Origin: Malania oleifera
Lineage: Eukaryota; Streptophyta; Magnoliopsida; Santalales; Ximeniaceae
Assembly (NCBI RefSeq): GCF_029873635.1
Contig: NC_080420.1
Location: forward strand, 33,688,231 to 33,752,230
Length of the DNA stretch: 64,000 bases
Reading direction: 5' to 3'
A model generated the notes under the pieces. The model worked only from the letters and a program-made list of their open reading frames with translations, made no database searches and was not told the origin of the DNA. This document shows, piece by piece, positions 11,117 to 21,046 of the stretch. Position numbers and translations under genes: made by a program. Numbering within the stretch: the stretch's first letter is position 1; every line of letters starts with the position of its first letter.

Positions 11117-11950
11117 GGTGATAAAAGTGAGACTAAGTTCAAAAGAAAATTAACTCACTACGAGGACACCAGTACACCAACAAATAAAAAAACTTAATGA
11201 ACCAATTAATGTAGATATGATAAATTCCCAATTACTTTCTATGAATTTGAAAATTTTAGTTTGTTTATGTGAAAAACATATTGCATGTAAATATTTTTAG
11301 CATAGAAAATCAAATTAATTAAGCATTATGAATGTGATAATAGTTTATTTAGAATTACAATAAAATCATCTTTACAAAAACATTTACTCTGCATTTAGGA
11401 ATATGAATATGAGGCTTTGAATTTGAATTTGGATGGTTCAATTAAATTTTATACCAATTTTTTTTTTTTCAAATTCACACAAATTTAAATTCAAGATATT
11501 TCTCAGATATAAGGATATTATGTTTGAATCCTTTTATTAGAAGGAATCAGATTAATATAATAGTAGCTAGTGATATTATGGGTTGTTAGATTTTTTTAAA
11601 AAGATAAATGTTACGTCCTTTAGAACAAAATAAAAAAATATTGTATTTAAAACATATTAATATTAACCTGCATGTAAACTTAACTAATGTTAATCCTTTA
11701 GTATAACAAATCAAAATAATCAAAATTAGAAATGCAATAAAAATTTATTTATGATTAAAAATCTTTTACTTTCTCCTAAGTTAGGCGTAGATTAGATAAA
11801 AACTAAAAGCTATTAAGTCTACGTATGAAAAAGATTCATTGAAGATACAATTAAAGATATTTGACACTGATACATCCAAAGGTACACCCAAATTGACAGA
11901 TATGGCCCTAGGAACATATAATTGTAAGGCTAACATTTGACAACATTTGC
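11117..11950. other. AT-rich intergenic stretch
   Basis: No gene or transposon end recognised. It may include the upstream part of the LTR whose promoter is at 12142, but no LTR start could be placed. Confidence 0.4.
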
Positions 11951-12349
11951 TGCCTTGCATAACCACCTTCAGGTTATCGATAACCCTCGCTATGGTTATA
12001 AGAGCTACTATTGATGTCCTGTATAATCACCTTGAGTCACCCATAATCCCCCTAAGCATAATGACAAGTCACCTATAACCCCCCTAAGCATAATGATACA
12101 CTCATAAATGACAATTTGAAAGGGAGTTTGCCTTCACTGCTATAAAAAAAGGGATCTCAGAAGGAGGTAAGCATCTCTTTCTGACTCACTCTTCATTTAC
12201 TGTTGCAATCTGAGCCTCTCATTCCCTAACTTAAGCATCAGAGTGATCCCTCGAAGTACACCTTGGGTCTTTCAAGCCATTCACATTTGATTCTTTTTAG
12301 GTGGTCGTGGTCAAAGGATGATTCACAAAAGTCGTTCGATTTTAGGCAG
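11951..12349 (+). repeat. LTR 3' portion of a Tat-like Gypsy relic
   Basis: A TATA box (CTATAAAAAAAGG at about 12141-12153) is followed by ~200 bases of leader-like sequence. A degenerate primer-binding-like segment, GTTGGCAACATCTGTGGGA, starts near 12350 and resembles the TTGGCGCC...TCTGTGGG site of Tat/Athila-type elements. Two CACCTAT(A)ACCCCCCTAAGCA-like blocks lie near 12030 and 12070. The 5' edge is not resolved. Confidence 0.45.
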
Positions 12350-12400
12350 CTATAGTTGGCAACATCTGTGGGACCCTTGGGAGTTTTTCTATCCTTGACC

Positions 12401-12763
12401 ATGACCATATCGCATATCTCTAAGTCAGAACCCGCTGGGAGAAACCAATCACCCCAGTCAATTCATTCCACTCCAATAGATAACGCAAGTGTGCCATTGA
12501 GTGACTTTCTAGCCTTTTAGAAAAGGGTAGAAGACATGTTCACTATGATCTAGCATAAAAAAAAGGGTCATGGGGAGCATGGTCCAGAGGCTAATCAGAT
12601 AGAAGCAATGTCTGAAGGGAATGCAACTGCCCCACAAGAAGTTGTTGTGAAGACCTCAAATCCAGTAAAGAACGTAGAAAATGCAAATGGCGTGGGCATC
12701 TATGAACAGTGGTCTCGCGAGTTGGATGAAAAAATTAACCAATTGGAAAAGATGGTGAAGTAA
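12401..12763 (+). pseudogene. gag N-terminal relic, Tat-like Gypsy
   Basis: One 121-codon frame from ATG to TAA contains two internal TAG stops (codons 40 and 51), so it is a dead fragment. It begins about 50 bases after the primer-binding-like site. The segment PQSIHSTPID with nearby DFLAF and KRVEDMF matches the minus-strand relic at 62489-62689 (PQSIHSTPGD, EEFLIF, KKMEDMF), so both are gag starts of one family. The C-terminal part (EQWSRELDEKINQLEKMVK) is heptad-like. A different LTR-like sequence cuts it off about 50 bases downstream. Confidence 0.5.
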
Positions 12764-12810
12764 GTACACAACTACCCAGGCCAAGTATTGAAGGGTATGA
12801 TGGCTTGACC

Positions 12811-12906
12811 TGTAACACCCTCAAACCCAAAAGTAGGGTCTAAGGTGTTATTTGAAAATTTTATACAATCCCTAATACCACAATCATTATATAAAAGCAG
12901 CTGAAA
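12811..12906 (-). repeat. Gypsy LTR end fragment
   Basis: Starts TGTAACACCCTCAAACC and continues with AGGGTCTAAGGTGTTATTT. This is the same layout as the outer end of the minus-oriented LTR at 32555 (TGTAACGCCCCC then CCTGAGGTGTTACTTT). The CACTA-like terminus at about 12907 interrupts it. Confidence 0.45.
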
Positions 12907-13200
12907 TTACTACAAAAAAACTGATTTTTAATGACAAAACTATTAGTGATAGATTCAGATTCACCGTCACTAATACGACACTATTAGTGACAGATTCTAA
13001 TCCGTCTCTAATAGTTTCGTTACTACAACCCAGAAAAATTGCGGGAAAACACTTTTCACGTATAAATTATCCCAAGAAAATATTAGCGACGATTTATGCG
13101 GTATTAGTGATGAAATAAATCCGTCACTAAAAACTCTTATTAGTGACGATTAAATAACCATCACTACTATTATTTAAAAAAATAAATAAAATTTATTTCA
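12907..13200 (+). mobile_element. CACTA (En/Spm)-like left terminus
   Basis: Begins TACTACAAAAAAACTG, one base from the CACTACAAAAA consensus, followed at once by dense inverted copies of TTAGTGACG / CGTCACTAA. It leads into the tandem array at 13201. No transposase frame is seen. The right end was not found before 15.3 kb, so the element is truncated, non-autonomous, or ends in a form I did not recognise. Confidence 0.6.
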
Positions 13201-14320
13201 AAGTATTAGTGACAAATTTGAAGATTCGTCACTATTAACCCTTTATTAGTGATGGATTTGGGAACTGTCACTAATATGTCTTTTATTAAAAAAAAAAAAA
13301 TAGAAAAAAATTATTTCAGAGTGTAGTGACAAATTTGAAGATTCGTCACTATTATCCCCTTATTAGTGACGGATTTAGGAATCGTAACTAATACATCTTT
13401 TATTTTAAAAAAATGAAAAAAACTTATTTTAAATATTAGTGACGAATTTGAAGATTTGTCACTATTAGACCTTTATTAGTGACGGATTTGAGAACCGTCA
13501 CTAACACATCTTTTATTTTAAAAAAAATAAAAAAAATTTATTTCAGAATATTAGTGATGAATTTGAAGATTCATCACTATTAGCCCCTTATTAGTGACGA
13601 ATTTGGGAACCATCACTAATACGTCTTTTATTTTAAAAAAATGAAAAAAAAAAATTATTTCAAAGTATTAGTGACGAATTTGAAGATTCGTGACTATTAG
13701 GCCTTTATTAGTGACGGATTTGGGAACCGTCACTAATACCTTTTATTTAAAAAAAATAAAAAAAATTTATTTCAAAATATTTGTGACGAATTTGAAGATT
13801 CGTCATTATTATCCCCTTATTAGTGACAGATTTGAAAACCGTCACTAATACGTCTTTTATTTTTAAAAAAAATGAAAAAAATTTATTTCAGAATAGTAGT
13901 GACAAATTTGAAGATTTGTCACTATTAGACCTTTATTAGTAATGAATTTGGGAATCGTCACTAATACATCTTTTATTTAAGAAAAAATGTAAAAAATTTA
14001 TTTCATAATATTAGTGACGAATTTGAAGATTCGTCACTATTAGTTCCTTATTAGTGACGGATTCGGGAACCGTTACTAATACGTCTTTTATTTAAAAAAA
14101 TAAAAAATTTTATTTCAAAATATTAGTGACGAATTTAAAGATTTGTCACTATTAGCCCCTTTTTAGTGATGGATTTGGAAACCGTCACTAATACGTCTTT
14201 TATTTAAAAAAAATGAAAAAAATTTATTTCAGAGTATTAGTGATGAATTTGAAGATTCATCACTATTAGCCCCTTATTAGTGACGGATTTGGGAACCGTC
14301 ACTAATACTTCTTTTATTTA
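13201..14320. repeat. ten-unit, 112-117-bp tandem array with two hairpins per unit
   Basis: Units start near 13211, 13328, 13441, 13556, 13673, 13785, 13901, 14016, 14128 and 14242, a spacing of 112-117 bp. Each unit holds two inverted repeats: arms TAGTGACGAAT/ATTCGTCACTA with a 6-base loop, then arms TTAGTGACGG/CCGTCACTAA with a 9-base loop. An A/T-rich spacer (TTTTATTTAAAAAAAATGAA-like) separates units. Most differences between units fall at the CpG inside the arms. The array continues the CACTA-like terminus, so it is best read as an expanded subterminal repeat. Confidence 0.85.
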
Positions 14321-14770
14321 AAAAAAATGAAAAATGTATTATTTAATGCTTTGCTCCCATTTCTCCCCATTTCCTCTATTTCTCCCTTATTTCTCGCCTT
14401 CCCTCTCGATTTGCTCACAGTTTCCCACATTTCTCCCAATTTCCCACCTCATTTATCTCTTCGTAGCAGCTTGACGAAGATCCGACGGCGTAGATTCGAA
14501 ATGCAGCTCCCCCCAAACCCCTCTGCCGTCGCCCTTTGAACTGCACATCCGACGGCTTTGGCGCTACCTTCGAGCCTCCGGCACCTCCATCTCCTTCACG
14601 CGAGCAGGCAAGGACCTCCATCTCCACCTGTCGCCCTTTGAACCGCACATCCGACGGCTTTGATGCCTTCGCCGCCGCCTTCAAGCCTCCGACACCTCCA
14701 TCTCCTTCACACGAGCAGGCAAGCACCTCCATCTCCGCCTTCCATCACCCTTCGCTAGTAATTTCCTAAT
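14321..14770 (+). repeat. GC-richer segment with a two-copy ~102-bp duplication
   Basis: After the hairpin array the composition shifts to C/T-rich then GC-richer DNA. The block starting CCCTTTGAACTGCACATCCG at 14533 recurs at about 14635 with the same CTCCATCTCCTTCAC and GAGCAGGCAAG text. The plus frame 14536-14769 encodes a Pro/Ser/Thr-rich peptide with two copies of SDGF...PPSPS, but nothing recognisable. It could be a leader or a captured gene fragment inside the CACTA-like element. Confidence 0.5.
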
Positions 14771-15266
14771 AATAAAATTTTTTTTTGAAATTAGAGTGAG
14801 AAAAGATTTTTAATTTCCGTTGATATGCTGCAAAAATTAGAATTTGAAATCAAAATTTGGAATGTACATGCTGGACCTATCAGATTCAGATATTTTTCCC
14901 TGATGAAATCTGAATCTAGAAATGGGTTATGGCCAAGAGGAATCTTTTCATGCTTTTGTTCTTTTCTTTTTTACCAACTGACTAAATCTATTTTTTTCTT
15001 GCTGATTAGAATGATTTTTTTCCTGTTGATCTGTAATGGGTTTGTCTAAACTGAAAGATAGAATCTACATGTTTTCATTGTATAATTTCTTTCTCTTTTT
15101 TTCCCAGTTAATCAACTGCAAGTTATGTTTGAATTATAGTCATAATTTTTTGGGTACTAAACAATATGGAATTTTTTTTTTTTTTTTGTATTTTGAAACT
15201 AGAATTTCTTTTGCCCCACTTCCAGCATATGCGGCTGTAGAATTTATTTTTTCCTTTTTTTTTTCA
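14771..15266. other. AT/T-rich stretch, no gene recognised
   Basis: T-rich DNA with short open frames and no recognisable domain. It ends in a polypyrimidine run and TTTTCAG directly before the LINE fragment. Confidence 0.4.
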
Positions 15267-16012
15267 GTATGGAGAGAAACTTTGAAATCGAGAGGCTTTA
15301 AGATAAGTAGAAATAAAACATAATATATGAAATATAATTTTAGTAATGATAGGAGGAATATTGGAGACAAAGTTAAACTTGATGAAGAAATAAATAGCAC
15401 TTGTAGATTTCGATACCTTGGATCTATTCTGCAAGCTGAAGGAGAAATTGAAGATGATGTAATGCATAGAGTTAAAGCAGGTTGGGTAAAATGGAGAAGT
15501 GCTTCAAGTGTTCTATGTGATTGTAGAATACCCTTAAAATTGAAAGGGAAGTTTTATAGGACAGTTATAAGACCAGGTATGTTATATGGATCAAAATGTT
15601 GGGTGACGAAGAAACATAATATCCAAAAAGTAAAAGTTGTCGAGATGAGGATACTTAGATGGATGAGTGGTATAACATTGAAAGATAAATTAAGGAATGA
15701 ACATATTCGTGGTAAGTTAGGTGTAGCTCCTATAGAAGATAAGATAAGGGAGGGACGACTCAGATGGTATGGACACTTGCAACGTAAGCCTTATAGTGCA
15801 CCTGTGAGGAAGAGTGACTTAGTTACTGTGGGGGGCAGTAGAAGGGGTAGGGGTAGACCTAAAATAACTTGGGAGGAGATAGTGAGTAAGGATTTAATAT
15901 CCTTGAATCTATCAAAAGAAATTGTCTGTGATCGCATAAATTGGCGTAAAAGGATTCATATAGTCGACCCCACTTAGTGGGACTAAGGCTTGGTTTTGTT
16001 GTTGTTGTTGTA
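15267..16012 (+). mobile_element. 5'-truncated RTE-type LINE (non-LTR retrotransposon)
   Basis: This is the C-terminal part of a plant RTE-clade reverse transcriptase polyprotein. Recognisable in order: WRETLKSRGFK, FRYLGSILQ, GEIEDDVMHR, GWVKWRSAS, LCDCRIPLKLKGKFYRT, RPGMLYGSKCW, MRILRWMSG, IRGKLGVAPIEDKIRE and RLRWYGHLQR. The frame runs from 15267 to the TAG at 15977 with one in-frame TAA at about 15321. The end has GTGGGACTAAGGCTTGG and then a short (TTG)n tail to 16012, the usual RTE 3' end. The endonuclease and RT catalytic parts are missing, as expected from 5' truncation during target-primed insertion. Inactive. Confidence 0.88.
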
Positions 16013-16117
16013 TGTCGATACCATACAGGTTTGCAGAAATTGAGAAAGAGAGATGAATTAATTATTATTTTGTTTTTTCTGTTGAGATATTATGATATAG
16101 TATCCAAAAGGGCCTCT

Positions 16118-16283
16118 ATGGACATTTCTTGCAACTACATTGTCCTCACTGTAGTAACTCTAGTCTTCTCTTTTTACATTGACAAATTGTTCAGCAAGAA
16201 AATTTTCGGGAAAGCAAAAGAAGTGCCATCCATTGGTGGTGCCATCTTCAACCAGCTTATTTAACTTCAGTAGGCTACATGAC
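16118..16283 (+). pseudogene. cytochrome P450 N-terminal fragment (CYP704-like)
   Basis: From the ATG at 16118 a frame encodes a hydrophobic anchor (IVLTVVTLVFSFYIDKLF), a basic stretch and VPSIGGAIFNQLI, then stops. A one-base shift restores FSRLHD at 16266-16283. The order anchor, P-x-x-GG-x-x-FNQL, F-x-RLHD resembles the N terminus of plant CYP704-type P450 enzymes. No haem-binding region follows. It is too short for certainty. Confidence 0.45.
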
Positions 16284-16525
16284 TAATCTTTCTGTAGAAC
16301 ATAACTTACAAGCTGCTCAGATTTTATAGTAGTGATGTTATGTGGCAGATTGTCGAGTACCTGCTAAAAACTAGCTTAAAAAATTATGGTAAAGTATACC
16401 CTCATGTTCCAAAAATCTTTATTTCTTTTTTTATTTAGCCATCCAAGATTACCTTGCTTTCTTAGTGCATGAGCTTGGAAGTTTTTTATATAGAAGTTTT
16501 TACAAGCTACTCCTTGCCAGGTTTG

Positions 16526-16541
16526 CTTCTTCTTCTTCTTC

Positions 16542-16573
<32 letters not shown>

Positions 16574-16574
16574 T
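16526..16574. repeat. (CTT)n microsatellite
   Basis: TTC/CTT run of about sixteen units with one interruption. Confidence 0.9.
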
Positions 16575-18371
16575 TGAAGTTGGTTTCCAACTTCAGTACG
16601 TTTAGATCTTGTCTAGCCTAATTTGGGTGTTCATAGTTGAGATATTGTCTAGCCTAATTTTAAGTTTATTATTTTCCCCAGTGCTGTGTAACGACCTCAA
16701 ATTCTTAATATAAAATGTAGCATAATAAATAGAAAAATCAACCCGAACCCATGGGTAGCGGGGATAGCCTGACATAAACAGCGGAAACCTAAGTAGCAGT
16801 AAAAATAAAATTTCAATCATCCAATCATAGAACATAATACCAGAGTTTACTACATCATCAAAATAATGTATATATATACAATCTCCAAAAAGTCAAAATA
16901 ACACTAGGATCATACAACAAAAATCTCCTGATCCTAGTTCGACGCTTACCCTTCTAGTAGGGAAGCTAAACCCACTCAACGACGGCCTTGACCCACCGGT
17001 TCCTCCAGGTTTCCTGAAAATCATTTAATATTCGGGGGTAAGTCACTTCTCAGTAAGGGAAAATAAACTAAATACAGTTGTGTGACAACATGAATATATA
17101 TATATATATATATATATAAGCAGTTATACATATACAATACCTTTCATATATCTGTGAACATACGTCATAACATACTGAATCATCACATACTTTCATATTT
17201 TTTTTTCTAGTAACTCATATCGTTCATAAATCGTCTATTATATCTGATAATACTAAAAACATACCCAGGATGAATAGCTAGATGATGTCATGTATTACCC
17301 CCCATGACGGGTTGTGCAGCCCGAAGGCGGGACCCGACAATGGCCGGCCGACCACTGCCGAGTGAAAAAGTGTTTGTAAGTACGATGAGCCCGCTGCACC
17401 CTAGTCCGGACTGTCAGGTGGACGTCTACAACTCTACACTGAAAGCCACATCGACTATCCATCTCCCACCTCCTCTTGGGGTGGTTAGCACAAGTCTGAA
17501 CATAGATATCTGATCTATATAGCTATGGTACCGAGCTCCTGAAACTGAATTAAACTAACATCTGGGTTCTGATAACATATTGTACATGATAATATAGCAT
17601 TTTTCATAATTTCATAAATACGGCCTCTTGCCGAACATTTCATAATTACGGCCTCGTGCCGAACAATTCATGATTACATTCTGAAAATAAATCAATTATC
17701 ATATATCTGAAAATCATCATATACTGCATTATTACGTAATTCTTGAAAACATGCTTATTCGTAAAATTGCCGTAACATAATACATTTCATGAAAAATAAT
17801 ATTCATGCCACATAAAGCTGAGAAAATCCATACATTTTATTCTAAAATCACATTCTTGAGTAATAGCAGTATTTTCCCAATAACATACATTTTTCTAAAT
17901 AATATTCAAATATAATACATATTCCTTGAAAATTACTTTGCTGATAATAATAATAATAATACGTGTGGAAATATAACTGTTTTAGTTTATTCCCTTACCT
18001 GGTTATTGAGAAAGCCCCTAAAATATCCTGGTCTAACACCCGTAGGATTTCCTGATCAATATCCTGAAAATGAAAACTCTCAGTATTAAATTTCAGTATT
18101 TCCATGTGTACATCATTTCCTATAACTACCGTAAGACCAAATTCGGCTTAAAAGCCTTACCTCAACTCAGGGATGAATTCCAACTTACTTTCACCAATGA
18201 TCCGCTCTGGCAAATTTGGAGAGAACTTCCCCAGGAGCGTCGTGGTGACTTCAGATTGTCAAACTGGCATAAATTCGGCCCAAAATTGAAGAGAGAGAGA
18301 GAGTGAGAACCAAAAGGAGGAGAGAGAGGATGAAAGATGGCTTAACTATGAAGTAAAAATCCAGATTTTTA

Positions 18372-18380
18372 GTATTTATA
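18372..18380 (-). promoter_or_regulatory. TATA box of GYP-A LTR
   Basis: Minus strand TATAAATAC, about 9 bases downstream of the last palindrome of the array. The same spacing recurs in the LTR at 25036-27000. Confidence 0.6.
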
Positions 18381-18388
18381 GAACTGGA

Positions 18389-18578
18389 TTCGTCGACGAG
18401 CCACGTCATTCGTCGACGAGTCCTTCAATAATTTTGTTGACGAAATCCACTCCTCGTCGACGAAATTCAGTTTGCTTAAAAACCTTTCTCGGTATTTCCT
18501 CATCGACGAAATTTGGCTTCGTTGACGAGGCCCTCTTATGCCCTCGTCGACGAATCCCCTGTGTTCGTCGACGAGGCC
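18389..18578 (-). promoter_or_regulatory. array of eight TTCGTCGACGAA-type palindromes (GYP-A)
   Basis: Eight copies of TTCGTCGACGAA with variants (TTGTTGACGAAA, CTCATCGACGAAA), broken by a longer central spacer containing TTTCTCGGTATTT. The last copy on the LTR 5' side continues GAGGCCTCTGATAATTCC. It lies just upstream of the TATA box, an enhancer-like position. Function is inferred from position only. Confidence 0.75.
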
Positions 18579-18637
18579 TCTGATAATTCCCCTTTTTCTT
18601 TATTATTTTAAATACCATTTTTATTTAGGTTGTCACA

Positions 18638-18660
18638 TTCTCCCCTCCTTATAAAATTTC
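18638..18660 (-). other. polypurine tract and 3' internal end of GYP-A
   Basis: Minus strand AAATTTTATAAGGAGGGGAG ends against the LTR. The same text precedes the LTRs of GYP-E and, in plus orientation, GYP-H. Confidence 0.8.
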
Positions 18661-18889
18661 GTGCTCGAAATTTACTATTCATATAATTCGTCATCCCGTA
18701 TTAAGCAAAATGGTCTACTTATTTTATTACTTACTCTCACTTATGGCAGAGAAATACTGTGGTTACATTTTAAGTCCTGGGCGACTACATATACCAAAAA
18801 AATTTTCCCCAAAACTAAAATACCTCATACTACCTAAAACATTACATATACCTGCATAAGAAACATAACATATACTCACATTTCTTATT
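18661..18889 (-). other. GYP-A 3' non-coding internal region
   Basis: Contains the conserved pre-polypurine-tract block (near 18741-18769). No open frame. Confidence 0.6.
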
Positions 18890-20718
18890 TACATATGGAC
18901 TCCTTGGAATAATTGTGGGTATTTCTGTCTAATCCGCTCCTCGAGCTCCCAAGAAGCCTCTTATACTACATGATTCCTCTATAGAACCTTTACCAGAGGA
19001 ATTTTATTATTACGTAATTCCTATTCCTTTCGGTCTATAATCTGCACTGGCACCTCCTCATATACTAGCGAATCACTGAGCTCTAACTCACCATAACTGA
19101 TAATATGAGAAGGATCTGAGACATATTTCCTCAACATAGATACATGGAATACGTCGTGCATCCTGGATAGTGTAGGTGGCAAAGTTAGCCTGTAGGCCAC
19201 CGATCCCACTTTCTCTAAAATCTCAAACGGACTGATAAACCTAGGGCTAAGTTTACCCTCCTACCAAATCTCATAACTCCTTTTAACGGAACTATCTTCA
19301 AAAATACGTGATCTCCCACATCGAACTCCAAATTCCTGCAGCGATTGTTGGCATAACTCTTCTGTCGGCTCTGAACTACACTGATTCTATCCTTGATAAG
19401 TCGAACTTTATCATATGCCTGCTGTACCAGCTCTGGCCCCACAACTCGCCGCTCACCTATCTCGTCCCAATACAAAGGAGATTGACATCTCCTACCGTAC
19501 AAAGCCTCAAACGGTGCCATGCCAAAATTGGACTGGTAACTATTATTATACGCGAACTCTACCAGCGGCATGAACTGAGTCCAACTACCCCCAAAATCTA
19601 ACACACATGCTTGGAGCATATCTTCTAGTATCTGTATCGTCCTCTCAGTCTGTCCATCTAACTGAGGATGGAATGCCGTGCTAAATGAAAGCTGAGACCC
19701 TAAAGCTTCCTGCAAGCTTCTCTAGAACCGTGACATGAATCGTGGGTCTCGATCTGACACAATAGATAGAGGCACCCCATGAGAATGAACTATCTCTAGA
19801 ATGTAAATCTCTGCTAAATGGCTGAGGGAATAACTGACCTTGATAGGGAGAAAATGGGTAGAGTTAGTCAATCGTTCTACTATCACCCAAATCGCATTAT
19901 GACCATGCGATGTCGACGGCAGCCCTGAAATGAAGTCCATGGAAATATGATCTCACTTCCACTCTAGGAAACAACGGCTGCAACTGGCCTGCCGACCTCT
20001 GGTGCTCAGCTTTTAGCTGCTGGCACGTCAAGCACTGAGCTACATACTCGGCAATTTCCCTCTTCATACCACTCCACCAGTAAAACTCTCACAATTCCCT
20101 GTACATTTTTGTACTGCTGGGATGAACCATATACAAAGATCTATGAGCCTCATCTAAAATAGTCCTCCTAATGTCAGCATCAACAGAAATACACAGTCTG
20201 GAACGAAACCGCAAAGCTCTGTCATCTGAAATGTAGAATTCCTCTCCCTGACCACTCTACACTCTGTCCATTACCTCTACCAATTTTGGATCTCCTTCCT
20301 GGGCGGCTTTAATTCTTTCCTGCAGAGTAGGCTGTACCACTAGGCTGTCGATACATATTGAGGTATTACTCTCTATCAATTCAATGCCGAGTCTCTCTCT
20401 AGATCCATAACAATCAGATGCTGGATCTCTATAACTGTCAACACTAGGCTCGCGGTCTTCCTACTCAATGCATCAGCTACCACATTTGCTTTTCCTGGGT
20501 GGTAATTGATAGTACAGTCATAATCTTTAATTAACTCTAACCACCTTCTCTGCCTCATATTCAATTCCTTCTGGGTGAAGAAATACTTTAAACTTTTGTG
20601 GTCAGAGAAAATCTCACACTGCTCACCGTACAGATAATGCCTCCAAATTTTCAATGCGTGTACCACTACATCCAACTCAAGATCATGGGTAGGGTAGTTC
20701 TTTTCGTACTCTTTCAAC
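18890..20718 (-). pseudogene. GYP-A pol: RNase H, integrase, chromodomain (broken)
   Basis: The 3' half of a chromovirus (Tekay-like) pol on the minus strand. RNase H C-terminal part at 20718-20376 ([35 protein letters not shown]). Integrase at about 20100-19215: core residues in [15 protein letters not shown] and GQTERTIQ are present, then YGRRCQSPLYW. C-terminal part 19209-18890 has [12 protein letters not shown] and a stop-ridden chromodomain (IIDRKE, IPLVK, EASWELEE). Stops and frameshifts split it into several frames, so it is dead. RT, protease and gag are absent: at about 20719-20741 the frame runs into Copia RNase H. Confidence 0.88.
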
Positions 20719-21001
20719 TATTTGGATGCATACACCACAACTCTTTCTTGTTCTATGCCCAACTCTTTCAAGAATCTCTTCAACCAAAGTAATTCTTTGC
20801 AAGCTTCTGTAATAGCTATAAACTTGGCTTCCGTAGTAGATAGAGCAACACATTTTTGTAATTTAGATTGCCATGCACAGCTCCCCCTGCAAAAGTCATC
20901 AAATAACCCGAAGTGGATTTTCTACAATCAACATCACCGGCCATGTCGGCATCCGTGAATCCATGGAGCGTAGATTTACCATTTCCAAAGCACAAACACA
21001 T
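20719..21001 (-). pseudogene. COP-A RNase H, fused to Gypsy RNase H
   Basis: FTDADMAGDVDCRKSTSGYL marks the start of Copia RNase H. It continues past a frame break with KCVALSTTEAKF and CKELLWLKRFLKELG, then VVVYAS. Where Copia normally reads YCDSQSA with a catalytic Asp, the frame goes directly into Gypsy text ([12 protein letters not shown]) with one TAG in place of the usual Gln codon. See the finding on this junction. Confidence 0.8.
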
Positions 21002-21046
21002 ATTTGAAGTGCCTCTAAGGTATCAGAGAATCCATTTTACCACTAA

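Larger units (their letters stand above)
16687..18637 (-). repeat. GYP-A 3' LTR (Gypsy)
   Basis: LTR of a minus-strand Gypsy element, 1951 bp, with inverted ends TGTAACGAC... and ...GTTGTCACA. The polypurine-tract side abuts 18638. Read on the minus strand it has an array of eight CGTCGACG-type palindromes (18563-18575 back to 18389), a TATA box (TATAAATAC, 18380-18372), then a leader and an (AT)n run near 17096. No partner LTR was found on the right. Confidence 0.8.

Noticed and set aside
13201..14320. CRISPR array
   Set aside because: Unit length 112-117 bp, no constant repeat with unique spacers, and a plant nuclear context; the array is a CACTA-like subterminal repeat.
18389..18578. CGTCGACG arrays as bacterial-type operators or restriction-site artefacts
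   Set aside because: They sit inside complete plant LTRs, vary copy by copy, and recur in independent LTRs, so neither a vector nor a bacterial origin fits.
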